From Anas platyrhynchos (Eukaryota > Chordata > Aves > Anseriformes > Anatidae), in NCBI RefSeq assembly GCF_047663525.1, contig NC_092616.1, positions 3,881,501 through 3,945,500 on the forward strand: a stretch of 64,000 nt of DNA. The letters are read 5' to 3'. The translations under genes were made by a program, and so were the position numbers. The notes under the pieces are model-generated. The model was not told the DNA's origin. It worked only from the letters and a program-made list of their open reading frames with translations, and ran no database searches. This document shows positions 22,800 through 32,766 of the stretch, piece by piece; positions within the stretch are counted from its first letter, which is position 1; every line of letters starts with the position of its first letter.

Positions 22800-24050
22800 G
22801 GACACTGGATGTCTTTCCTCCCAGAGCCAGACCCCGAAGAGACACCAGCTCCCAGGGAAACCTGGCCCTGGACTGTCCCCATCACAAGGAGGTTGAGCCA
22901 TGCCCAGAGAAGCCCTGGGGCTAAGGGCACCCCTAGCATCAGGACCCAGAAATCCTGGCTACTGCATACTCCCCTGAGCCCAGAGGGACACTCAGGCAAG
23001 GCTCTTGCAGCAGCCACCAGCCATTTCCAGCCCCCCGCAAAGCTTTGGACAGCTGACAGCCCCTGTGACACATCTTGGAAAGGGACTCCTGACACTCTTA
23101 CCTTTGGGGGAGAGCTGCAGGAGCACTGGGAACTGGGAAGTCATGTCAGAGGTGATGGTCATGCTCCAGCAGCCCTCCATCTCGCTTGCTGCTGGCCCTC
23201 AGCTCAGGACAAGGGATGCCTGCCCTGGCTCCTCAACCACAGCTCCTCTGCAAGGTTCCCCTGCTCCTCCGCCCGTCAGCGACGGTCGCCCAGTGCAAGC
23301 TTGCTGCCTGCTGACCCCACTCCTGGCCACAGAAGGACAGCGCTGGGGAGCACACAAGCAGTGCCCAGCAGGGACCAGGCCTTGCAGGGAAGTGCCGGCA
23401 CTGCCGCTGCTCCAGTCACGATATCCTGGTGATGCAGTGCACCCCCTGTGACATCAGCATGTGTCATTAGAAGGCCTGTGAGGTCAGCAGCATGGAGACA
23501 GCACAGATCGGGAGAGAGACGAGAGATTTCCCTTCTTGTCATGAGGAACAGTCACCTCCCTTCTGCCCAGTTCATTCCTAGCGGTTCCTGACCCATCCAC
23601 CAGGAACATCTCCAAATGCTGGCAAAGGCCACGGAATAAAGGAAGTGGAGCGCTGGAGAAGTCACTGCTGTGTTCCTGCCCCAACACGCCTGTGCTCTTG
23701 GAAGCCCTTCCAGGAAGGTGGGGTTTGAGGCTTGTCCTGGGGCTGGGCTTTTTTCAAACGATGGGAGTGAAGGCACCTGGGATGCAGCAGCTCCTCAGTG
23801 TGCCTGAACTCCTCTGCACCGCATGTCTCTCACCTGGAGAAGTAGGATGCGTTATGTGGAGGGAATTGCAGCACATTCCCGGGCCTTCCTCCAGGCAGAG
23901 GTCCTTTGTGGTGTTGGGGCATCCCTGAGGGCCAGTTTTGGAGCTGGGGCCAATCTCCAGGCAGGAGAAGGGGCTGCTGAAAATGTCCTTGGCTATGGGC
24001 ATCCTGTGATCAAGGGACACAGAAAAAAATCACTGGGCTGTGTCTTGACT
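22800..24050 (+). repeat. Direct segmental duplication, copy 1 (mate 46515-47640)
   Basis: Collinear and clearly similar to 46515-47640: for example 22930-23040 with 46615-46725, 23150-23560 with 46850-47265, and 23560-23850 with 47270-47560. Both copies lie about 1 kb before a GC-rich module and a plus-strand OR, so the duplication unit spans roughly 22.8-29.7 kb and 46.5-52.4 kb. Around 23450-23510 both copies keep GTGACATCAG followed by GTCATTA.AAGGCCTGTGAGGTCAGCAG, a promoter-like patch. The 234-codon open frame at 22728-23432 is not maintained in the other copy. Confidence 0.8.
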
Positions 24051-25082
24051 GAGTAAGGGATGGGGGTTAGACGCAGCAGCAGTGTTTGCAAACCAAAGGA
24101 CACAAGTGGAAACCTCGGTGTGACGTGCCTCATATCCGTGCACTGCCTGCCACTAACAGATAGAGGTGGGACAGACCTTGGCTCACTGCAGCCCTGGGAA
24201 GCGGTCACTTGCTCATAAGCACCAGGTCTACCAGAGATGCCCTCAGGGGTGCCCGTTAAATACCAGCTGTGAATGGCCAGAGCTGCCCTGTGGGTCCTGT
24301 GCTGCCCATGTCAGCTCCATGCTCCAGTGGTGCTGGGCAGCGTTGGCATCTCAGGTAGCACTGCAGGCCAGGAATTGGCATTAAATGGAGCAGCTGCCCT
24401 GAATTTCATTAGGCAATGTAGGGATGTCCATGAGACAAGTGCCGTTACAGTCCCTGGAGATGGAGGGAAAACTAGATGGAGAGAGAGACTCAGCTCTCCC
24501 TGTGGCACAGTTCTCCATTGGGTCAGGTGGATGCCTCTACAGGCTGCCCTGAGCCTACTGAGGAGGGACAGGTTTAGTTGTCTTAAATGGGTGCATTTGC
24601 TGTCATTTCAGCTGGCCAAAGGCATTCCTCACCAGCCTCCAATGGGATGCCCCCAGGTGCTGCCCTGTCCCTCAGGGTACCTCCATGAGAGCTCGCAGAT
24701 GCCTGCACGTACCTCTGCCCCCTGACATGTCACCAGGTGTTTGCAGCCCCCTGATTTCCTCCATCTCCATTAATGATCCTGGAGCTGAGATAAGGAGCTC
24801 ACCTGCAGCTGCCCACATGGTGCACATCAAAGTGAGTGCAGAGGAATCCCAGGTCCTGTGGGTTTGTGGCAGGCATGGGAGGGATCTGAGTCCCATTCCA
24901 GCCCCAGGACAAAAACCCATCATGAGATGATGGGTTAACTGGCTCTGCTGAATCCCTTCCTTAACCAGGGGGTTAGAAGAGTTACATCTATGACCATGTG
25001 AGGGTGTCCCACCATCAACTGGCATGAGAAGAGAAGACTGCTACAGATAATAATTTTTTTGCTAAGAGAAATGAGCCAAATG
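24051..25082. other. Unassigned sequence between duplicated segment and OR module
   Basis: No gene. Only 24800-24960 is recognised, as the outer extension shared with 18700-18890. Confidence 0.35.
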
Positions 25083-25930
25083 TCAAGAGGTGTGTGTGCC
25101 AGGTGAGGGAGGGAAGCCCAGGGATCCCTTCAGGCTGTTTGCCAGCAGGTTCCCCTGAAGCCCCAGGGCCATGTGCAGGGAGCCTGGTGGGGGGCAGAGC
25201 AAGGGAGGCCTTGGGCTGGGCCTCTGCTGCTGAGCTGGGCCGGGCTCCTGGGCCCAAGGGGAGCTCCTGGCAAGCGGGCAGCGCTGCAGAGAGACAGCTC
25301 TGCCCAGGAGCAGCTCCTCTGCACAGTGCAGCAGGGCTGGGGCACTGCCTGCAGCTGGCACTGGGAGGGGGGAGAAGGGAAAGAGAGGTTACGGGCTGTT
25401 TGGAACATGAGAATACTATGAGCTCAGAGGAGGAGAAATCTTCCTAGCATGTAACACGGTAAGTGTCTTTCTGTAGTGTATTGCACAGGAATATCAGGGA
25501 AGGTTTCAAGACTGAGAACTTCCCTTAGAAGATCAGACCAGATGCACTTGGTATTTCTTTAGTGTGGAAAAGCACAAGCTCCAGCCCAGGGGTTCCCTAC
25601 TGCAGGGTCAGTGTCCAGGTCCGGAGGGTTCCCTTGTCTCAGGATGGCTGCAGGCTGTGAAGCCAGGGCTGCAGGCAGGGGTGTCCAGGGCTGTGGTGCA
25701 GAGCAGGGTCCCTGCTGTGCCCCAGGGGCTGTGTGCCGGGGCAGGGCCTCTGCCACCTGCCAGGCTCAGCACTCAGCCTGCCCGGGGAGCTGCCCAGGAC
25801 GCTGCAGGGAGAAGCTGTGGGTGGAAGGAGCCCCCTTGGCAGGGCAGGGTCCTGCTGCTGGTGGGAGGCTGCTGCCTGGGGCAGCCAGCTCACAGCAACA
25901 CAGCACATCTACAGGGTATTTCCCACAGGT
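25083..25930 (+). promoter_or_regulatory. OR upstream GC-rich module, copy c, with splice donor
   Basis: Outer block 25100-25380, donor AACACG/GTAAGT with GT at 25459-25460, middle block 25585-25910. Same order and orientation to the gene as at the other four loci. The distance to the ATG at 28745 is longer than elsewhere because a CR1 (26463-27110) and a solo LTR (28013-28577) lie in between; subtracting them restores the usual spacing. Confidence 0.6.
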
Positions 25931-26462
25931 TTTTCATTAGCATTGTCAAGGCAACAAATATTTTAAAGACATAGAGCTTTCTTGACTCTCTCTTTTCTGT
26001 TTCCATTTGCTGAGGAAGCTGGGAGGATACATTAAGGGAAGAGAAAAAGTTCAGTTTGGGCAAGAGGCTGACAGCTCTTTCCCAGTTCAGACAGAAACCT
26101 GATAATGGCTTGTCACCATCTCTGTAGGCTGTCTGCACCACCATCATGTTTCTGGCCACTGAATCTTTTCTTCTCATCTGCTTTTCTGGACTATCAAACT
26201 GTTTATTGTCCCATCACGTGCCATGCTGCTCAGAGGTTTCTGCAGGGCAAATCTGAGTGCTCAGAGATACACAGATGGGAGAAGTCTGAGAAACAGCTGC
26301 AGGAATAAACAGCTCCAGGCACTGAAGATATGTCAGGGAAGGAGGGAGGTGCTGTACAGGGTAGATTTGGGCATCCTTCTCTCAGTTGCTGCAATGCAGA
26401 TACCTTCTTCTATGTAAGTTCCCTCGTCCCCTCTCCCAGCCAAAACTACTTCTGCCATGAAG
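25931..26462. other. Putative intron sequence of the OR at 28745
   Basis: No gene or repeat recognised between the module and the CR1. Confidence 0.35.
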
Positions 26463-27110
26463 ATCATAGAATGAATCCTATCAGAGAATGGTTTGTGTAG
26501 GAAGTTACTTTAAAGATCATTGAGTTCCCAATCCCCTGCCATAGGCAAGGGCACTTTCCACTAGACCAGGCTGCTCAAAACCTGGCCTTGTAAACTTCCA
26601 GGGTTGGGGCACCCACAACTTCTCCTGGCAACCTGTTCCAGTGCCTCACCACACTCTGAGTGAAGAATTGCCTCCTAATCTCTAATCTGAATCTGCCCTC
26701 TTTTAGTTTAAAACCACTCCCCCTTGTCCTATCATTATCTACCCAAGTAAAGAGTCCTTCTCCATCTTTTTTATACGTCCCCTTCAAATACTGAAAGGTG
26801 GCAATGAGGTCACTCCGAAGCCTTCTCTTCTTCAGGCCGAACATCACCAGCACTCTCAGCCTTTCTTCATAGGAGAGGTGCTCCAGCCCCTTGATCATCT
26901 TTGTGGCCCTCCTCTGGACCCACTCTAACAGCTTCACATTCTTCTTGTGCTGGGAACTGCAGACCTGGAGACAGTACTCCAAGTTGGGCCTCACCTGGGC
27001 AGAGCAGAGGGGGACCATCACCTCCCTCGACCTTTTGGCCACTCCTCTGTTGATGCAGCCCAGAATGGAGTTAGCCTTCTGGGCTGCAGGCAATCACTGC
27101 TGGATCGTGT
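26463..27110 (-). mobile_element. CR1 LINE, 5'-truncated, C-terminal domain
   Basis: 3' end near 26463. The - strand frame 27093-26575 (172 codons) is open and matches the CR1 ORF2 C-terminus: [78 protein letters not shown] and RHWNRLPGEVV. The reverse-transcriptase catalytic part is absent. Confidence 0.9.
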
Positions 27111-28007
27111 GGGGCTGATCATGGTGTCCAGGGCATGAGCTGCCATGTCTGCAACCAGAGCCCCAGAAGAGGAGAGGTGCCTCTTGGTGGGCATGCTCCC
27201 CTTTCCTATTGCATGACAGAGGGGTTGCCAGTGACTGCTCAGCATCCCTGGGGTCTGTTCACAACTGGGTGAGGCTTTCTGGGGGGGGTTCTCTGCCTCT
27301 TTGACTTCCACTGAGTGAGCAATGTGATATTTCCCCACATTTTCTCCACCCGTTCATGCTGCTCCTGCTATTGTGTTCAGGCTCTCTAGGGATGGGGTTT
27401 CAGGTGCAGTTCCAAAAATGACCCTGAACATCCTGCCACAGATGTGTCTGCATAGCAATGGGGTGTTCCATCACCCATCTGACTTCTGGGACCACAGACA
27501 ATGCAGTGCAAGACGGTGGGTAATATGCCAACGATCTCTTCAGAAGACCTCATCTTCTGCCATTTCCCTGTTTTCTAATCTGTGTCACCTGGGCAGTGCA
27601 GTTGACAGGGCATGGGAAATAAGCAGGCTTTCCACCTTACGAAACTCATCAGCCTCCTTGTGGTGTCAAGTCAAGCTATTCTCCACAAGGGCGCAACTTG
27701 GTCTGGCTGTCTGAGTGAGGAGCCATCTCCCATTAGTCTCTGCACATCTGGGCTGAGAAGGAGAGAGAGAGGAGATTGGAGAGCTGCACTTTGGATCTGG
27801 ACCCCCCCTGCTATGTTCTGTTCCCTTTCAGAGAAACTTCTGAGTGTGGTCATCCTAGCACTTAGAGAGGAAGGATGGGGCAAAGGTAGGAAGAAGACCA
27901 ATGGAGAGACCAGACCTTCTGATGCTGCACTAAGGCCCAGGGTACACTTCTGACTCTCAGGACTCGCTAGTGTTCAGGTTGAAAGAAATCCAAGTGCTTT
28001 GGATTTC
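27111..28007. other. Unassigned sequence
   Basis: No gene. Overlapping open frames on both strands near 27373-27953 lack domains. Confidence 0.35.
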
Positions 28008-28012
28008 CCCTC

Positions 28013-28577
28013 TGTCGTGGTTTCAGCTAGGATAGAGTTAATTTTCCTCCTAGTAGCTGGTAGGGTGCTGTGTTTGGGATTTAGGATGAGAATAATGTTG
28101 ATATCACACTGAATTTTTAATTGTTGCAGAGAAGTTCTTCCACTAAGCCAAGGACTTTTCAGCTTCTCATGCTGTCCTGCAAGCAGGCAGTCTGGGAGTG
28201 CAGCGGGAGCAGGGAGGGGACAAAATCAGGACAGCTGACCCAAACCGGCCACAGGGGTATTCCATACCATCTGACATCATGCTGAACAATTAATATAGGG
28301 GGGCTGGCTGGGTGGGGGGACTGGCTGCTGGGGGATAGGCTGGGCATCAGTCAGCAGGTGGTGAGTAATTGCATTGTGCATCACTTGTTTTCTAAACATT
28401 AACAGTAGTAGTACTAGAATCACTATAATTATTATTTTCTTTTCTTTTCTGTCCTAATAAACTGCCTTTATCTCAACTCACAGGCTTTCATTTCTTTCTA
28501 ATTTTCTACCCCATCCCAGAGAGGGAAGGGGGAGGGTGAGCAAATGGCTGTGTGGCCAGCAGGGTTAAACCACAACA
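28013..28577 (+). mobile_element. Solo LTR of an avian ERV, with target-site duplication
   Basis: Begins TGTCGTGGTTT and ends AAACCACAACA, giving the short inverted termini expected of an LTR. Perfect 5-bp duplication CCCTC flanks it (28008-28012 and 28578-28582). It contains CCTAATAAACTG at about 28454 as polyadenylation signal. Related 3' ends occur at 31438-31586 and 57262-57636, and an inverted end at 58048-58110. It lies in the inferred intron about 140 bases before the acceptor of the OR at 28745, in sense orientation. Confidence 0.9.
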
Positions 28578-28699
28578 CCCTCTTTTAATGAATGTGCGTC
28601 TGATGTGACAAGGAATGCAGACAGTGTATCACTAAGTTTCAGAGGTTTCTGCAACAAACTGAGTAGGTTTCACTCAAAGACGTCTGTCCAAAACTGTCA

Positions 28700-28744
28700 C
28701 TGCATTTTCCTTCTTCAACAGGTCCCCATTCCCAGGGGAATCAA
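28700..28744 (+). promoter_or_regulatory. Splice acceptor and 5' UTR of the OR at 28745
   Basis: The tract CATTTTCCTTCTTCAACAG ends at 28721; 23 bases of leader follow before the ATG. The leader GTCCCCA..CCCAG.GGAATCAA is nearly the same as in front of the OR at 38115-39050. Confidence 0.65.
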
Positions 28745-29701
28745 ATGTCCAACAGTAGCTCCATCACCGAGTTCCTCCTGGCATTCACAGACACACGGGA
28801 GCTGCAGCTCCTGCACTTCGCGCTCTTCCTGGGCATCTACCTGACTGCCCTCCTGGGCAACGGCCTCGTCCTTACAGCCATAGCCTGCAACCAACGCCTC
28901 CACACTCCCATGTACTTCTTCCTCCTCAACTTTGCCCTCCTCGACCTGGGCTGCATCTCCACCACTGTCCCCAAAGCCATGACCAATTCCCTCTGGGGAT
29001 CCAGGGCCATCTCCTATGCAGGATGTGCTGCACAGGTCTTCCTGTTTGTCTTCTTGTTTTCAGCAGAATATTCTCTTCTTACTGTCATGGCCTATGACCG
29101 CTATGTTGCCATCTGCAAGCCCCTGCACTATGGGAGCCTCCTGGGCAGCAGAGCTTGTGCCCAGATGGCAGCAGCTGCCTGGGGCAGTGGGATTCTCAAT
29201 GCTCTGCTGCAAACTGGTAACACATTTTCCCTGCCCCTCTGCCAAGGCAATGCCGTGGACCAGTTCTTCTGTGAAATTCCCCAGATCCTCAAGCTCTCCT
29301 GCTCACACTCCTACCTCAGGGAAGTTGGGCTTGTCATGGTTAGTGCATGCTTTGCTTCTGGATGTTTTGTGTTCATTGTGCTCTCCTATGTACAGATCAT
29401 CAGGGCCGTGCTGAGGATGCCCTCTGAGCAGGGACAGCACAAAGCCTTTTCCACATGCCTTCCTCACCTGGCCGTGGTCTGCCTGTTTGTCAGCACTGGA
29501 GCTTTTTCTTACCTGAAGCCCCCCTCCATCTCCTTCCCATCCCTGGACCTGGTGGTGGCTGTTCTGTACTCGGTGGTACCTCCAGTGCTGAACCCCCTCA
29601 TCTACAGCTTGAGGAACGAGGAGCTCTTGAATTCTGTGAAGAAAGTGATTTCCTGGAGTTTTCTCAATAGTTATAAAATTATTGCCTCTTTCCATAAATG
29701 A
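28745..29701 (+). CDS. OR14-like olfactory receptor, intact
   Basis: A 318-residue odorant receptor starting MSNSSSITEFLLAFTDTRE, one residue shorter than its neighbours because of a 3-base deletion at the N-terminal LLLPFAD stretch. N3 sequon, GNG in TM1, PMYFFLLNFALLDLG in TM2, conserved cysteine after SYAG, VMAYDRYVAICKPLHYG at the end of TM3, the two loop-2 cysteine regions (LPLCQGN and FFCEIPQILKLSC), KAFSTCLPHL and NPLIYSLRNEEL are all present. No stop or frameshift. It belongs to the direct duplication with the OR at 51456-52415, sharing upstream units. Whether it is expressed cannot be told from sequence; a sense solo LTR lies just upstream in the inferred intron. Confidence 0.95.
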   Translation: MSNSSSITEFLLAFTDTRELQLLHFALFLGIYLTALLGNGLVLTAIACNQRLHTPMYFFLLNFALLDLGCISTTVPKAMTNSLWGSRAISYAGCAAQVFLFVFLFSAEYSLLTVMAYDRYVAICKPLHYGSLLGSRACAQMAAAAWGSGILNALLQTGNTFSLPLCQGNAVDQFFCEIPQILKLSCSHSYLREVGLVMVSACFASGCFVFIVLSYVQIIRAVLRMPSEQGQHKAFSTCLPHLAVVCLFVSTGAFSYLKPPSISFPSLDLVVAVLYSVVPPVLNPLIYSLRNEELLNSVKKVISWSFLNSYKIIASFHK

Positions 29702-29805
29702 CTCCCAGCATATCTGATGTCAGACCTGTGTTTTGCTTGTTTTCATTTTTATAGGTAAGTATGGTTTTTCTGTTCCTGCACACTTGGGGATTTCTCTCAC
29801 TTCAC

Positions 29806-29990
29806 AGAATCACAGAATCACAGAATTTCTAGGTTGGAAGAGACCTCAAGATCATCGAGTCCAACCTCTGACCTAACACTAACAAATCTTCCACTAAACC
29901 ATATCACTAAGCTCTACATCTAAACATCTTTTAAATACATCCAGGGATGGTGACTCAACCATTTCCCTGGACAGCCTATTCCAGTGCCTG
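29806..29990 (-). mobile_element. CR1 3'-end fragment
   Basis: Starts with three CACAGAATCA repeats (the reverse complement of the CR1 3' end), then TTTCTAGGTTGGAAGAGACC and further - strand CR1 sequence up to CCAGTGCC. It abuts a plus-strand CR1 at about 29991. Confidence 0.88.
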
Positions 29991-31434
29991 GGAAGAGTAC
30001 AGGGATGCAGTCCAGATGTGCAGGGATGGCATAAGGAAAGCCAAAGCATGGATGGAACCGAGCTTGGTGAGGGATGCAAAGAATAACAAGAAGGACTTCT
30101 ATAGGTACTTTGCTCTGGAAAGAAAGGACAAGGAGAGAGTATCTCCTCTGATGGATGAGAATGGTGAACTGCTAATAACAAACATGGAGAAGGCTAAGGT
30201 ACTCAACAATTTCTTTGCCTCAGTCTTCACTGCCAGTCAGGCTTTCAAAGTCTTTTGTTCTCTTAACCTCTAGATGGAGGCTGGGGGAGCAAAGTTGCAC
30301 ACACTGTAAGTGAAGAGGAGGTTTGAGACCACCTGATGTAACTAAACAAGTACAAATCTACAGGGCCTGCTGACATGCATCTGAGGGTCCTGAGGGAATT
30401 GGCTGATGTAGTTGCCAAGTCACTCTCCATCATATTTGAAAAGTCGTGGCAGTAAGGCAAAGTCCCTGGTGACTGGGAAAAGGAAAGAGGGAAACATCAC
30501 TCTTAATTAGGCTAGAAAGGAAGACTGGGGGAACTACAGAAGGGTAAGCCTCACCTCTGTGCCTGGCAAGATCATGCAATGGGTCCTCTTGGAGGCAATG
30601 TTAAGGCACATGCAGGACAAGGAGGTGATTTGGGACAGCCAGCATGGCTTCACCAAGGGCAAATGGTGCCTGAGCAATCTGGTGGCCTACAATGGAGTGA
30701 CAGTATCAGTTGACAAGGGAAGACTGACCAATGTCATCTACCTGGACCTCTTTAAGGCTCTTAAAACAGTTCTACATGACATCCTGATCTCCAAGTCGGA
30801 GAGGTATGGATTTGATGGCTGGACCATTCAGTGGATAAGGTGTTGGCTTGAAGGTCGCACTGGGAGAGTAGTGCTCGAAGGCTGTATGTCCAAGTAGAGG
30901 CTGGTGATGAGTGTTATCCCTTAGGGGTCTGTCCTGGGACTGATATTGTTTAATACCTTTATCAATAACATAGACAGTGGGATTGAGTGCACCCTCAGCA
31001 AGTTTGCTGATGACACTAAGCTGAGTGGTGTGGTTGATACAATAGCAGGAAGAGACGCCATCCAAAGGGACCTGGACAGGCTTGAGAAGTAGGCCCACAT
31101 GAACTTAATGAGGTTCAACGAGTCCAAGAACAAGGTGCTGCAACTGGGCCCGGGAAATCCTGGATGTGAGTACAGACTAGGAGAAGAACTCACTGAGAGC
31201 AGGCCTGCAGAGAGGGACTTGGGGGTTTGGGTGTATGCAAGGCCCAACATGAGCTAACAGTGAGCTCTTGCAGCCCAGAAGGCCAACTGCATCCTGGGCT
31301 GCATCAACAGATGAGTGGCCAGCAGGTCAAGGGAAGTGATGGTCCCCGCTCTGCTCTGCCCAGGTGAGGCCCAACTTGGTGTGCTGTTTCCAGGATTCCA
31401 GCTCCCAGCACAAGAAGGGTTTGGATCTGTTAGA
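29991..31434 (+). mobile_element. CR1 LINE, truncated at both ends
   Basis: Starts within the endonuclease-RT linker (EEYRDAVQMCRDGIRKAKA) and runs through [57 protein letters not shown] at about 31005-31031, QKANCILGC and the QLGVLF region. Frameshifts and stops divide it into pieces; RT could not be made. It ends at 31434, where LTR sequence follows. Confidence 0.9.
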
Positions 31435-31437
31435 ATA

Positions 31438-31586
31438 AGTCCATTTTCTGTCCTAATAAACTGTCTTTATCTCAACCCACATGCTTTCATTTCTTTCTGC
31501 TTCTCTCCCCCATCCCAGAGACAGCGGGGGGTGAGTGAGCGAATGGTTCTGTGGAGCTTAGCTGCCAGACGGGTCAAACCACAACA
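31438..31586 (+). mobile_element. LTR 3' fragment
   Basis: Matches the last 150 bases of the LTR at 28013-28577: CTGTCCTAATAAACTGTC, TTTATCTCAACCCA, GAGTGAGCGAATGG and the end GTCAAACCACAACA. The 5' part is missing. Confidence 0.85.
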
Positions 31587-31599
31587 CCCGCAATTAAAA

Positions 31600-31790
31600 T
31601 GACTGTTGGGACCCTGAGAAACTCATGCTGGGTCATGTGTGACAAACTCAGACTGAAAGATTCTAGAGCAGGTGACTTTGAGTGGCTGTGGCAGATCCCA
31701 GCATCTTGCTCCAGTCTGGGAATACGTCCCCTTCCAACTAGGGAAATTAGAAGGCATTAATATGAACACAACCAACACAGGTTCAGCTGA
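31600..31790 (+). repeat. Unidentified repeat, copy 1 (mate 42058-42107 plus 44239-44335)
   Basis: Shared phrases include GTGTGA.AAAC, AAAGATTC, AGCAGGT.ACT.TGA, CCCCTTCCAACTA.GGAAATTA and AAGGCATTAATATGAACA. The second copy is split by the provirus at 42108-44238. I cannot assign it to a repeat family; it could be an ERV internal fragment or CR1-flanking duplication. Confidence 0.6.
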
Positions 31791-32394
31791 AGTGAAAGCC
31801 CCAACCCAGGACAATGGAGTGAAGGTCCCTGGGCACAACTGCAGAAAGACTTTGCAAGACCTCTGCCAGTGACAGCTCAAAGCACCAAATGCATCTTGGT
31901 GGTAGTAGGTCCTTTTGGCACATGGGCAGATGTCCTCCCTGGCAAAACCACCACGGAGGCCACCACTGCAAAGCTGCTGCATAACACCGACTTTTGTCCC
32001 CAGGGTCCAGACAGGGGAGAGGGAAGGGGAGAGGCAGGCCATGGGGAGGGGGCTGGAGTGAGGTCACTGCCACTGCAGCAGCCTGACTGGCCCTCAGAAG
32101 GGCTGGCCGGCAGCCACTGTGACATCATCCCGCGCATCAGAGAGCTCCCTGGGCAGCAATGACGTCACTGCAGAGGGGAGGGCGAGGGGCTGGCAGAGCC
32201 CCATCGAGGGGCTGGCTGGGGGTCCCCTCTGCTGCAGCCACCTGGCGGTGCGGGGCAGGCTGGAGGGCAGGAAGGGTTCGTGGCCACCTTGCTCAGGACG
32301 AGCCCTGGGTGAGCTGGGTGAGAAATCTGAGCCAGCTCTTCTCTTTGCTCTTGACTTTTCTTGGCAACACCACTTCCAGGTGAGCTCTGCACTT
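31791..32394. promoter_or_regulatory. GC-rich promoter-like region with CRE palindrome and splice donor
   Basis: The perfect cAMP-response palindrome TGACGTCA is at 32160-32167 and a near match TGACATCA at 32120-32127. A donor-like CCAG/GTGAGC lies at about 32378-32386, just before the CR1. The phrase CTGTGACATCA also occurs in the duplicated units at about 23449 and 47156. It might be an orphan first exon of a lost OR unit, or simply GC-rich repeat sequence. Confidence 0.35.
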
Positions 32395-32766
32395 TTTTTT
32401 TTTGCCGAGGCGATCGGCTCCGGGGCAGACGCGTTCTGCGGCGGAGCGGGGGATCGGGCCAGGCAGGGCTAACTTTCCGGCATCGAGCCGACTTCAGGGA
32501 GCCGCCAGGAGCCGGCAGCCCTCGTGAGGGAGGCTGACGAGGCGAAGGCGGAGCCAGCAGCGCCCCCTGCCCGGCCGTTCAAAAGCAGCCCCTAGGGAGC
32601 GCGAGCGACCAGGAGCGCGGCGAACAGGACGGGCAAACAGGGCGTGGCGCGTCAGAAGGGAGTGGCGCGGCAGTTAGCGCGGCAGTTCGCGCAGGCAGGG
32701 CGAGCAGGAAGGGAGGAGAGCAACACCCTCCCACACGAGCACCTGTTAACGACAGTCGTTAGCTAG

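Noticed and set aside
22728-23432. 234-codon open frame as a protein gene
   Set aside because: It lies in the duplicated unit, is not kept open in the copy at 46515-47640, has no domain, and overlaps frames on the other strand.
29806-31434. Twin-priming (5' inversion) of a single CR1
   Set aside because: The inverted piece carries the element's 3' end, whereas twin priming inverts the 5' segment.
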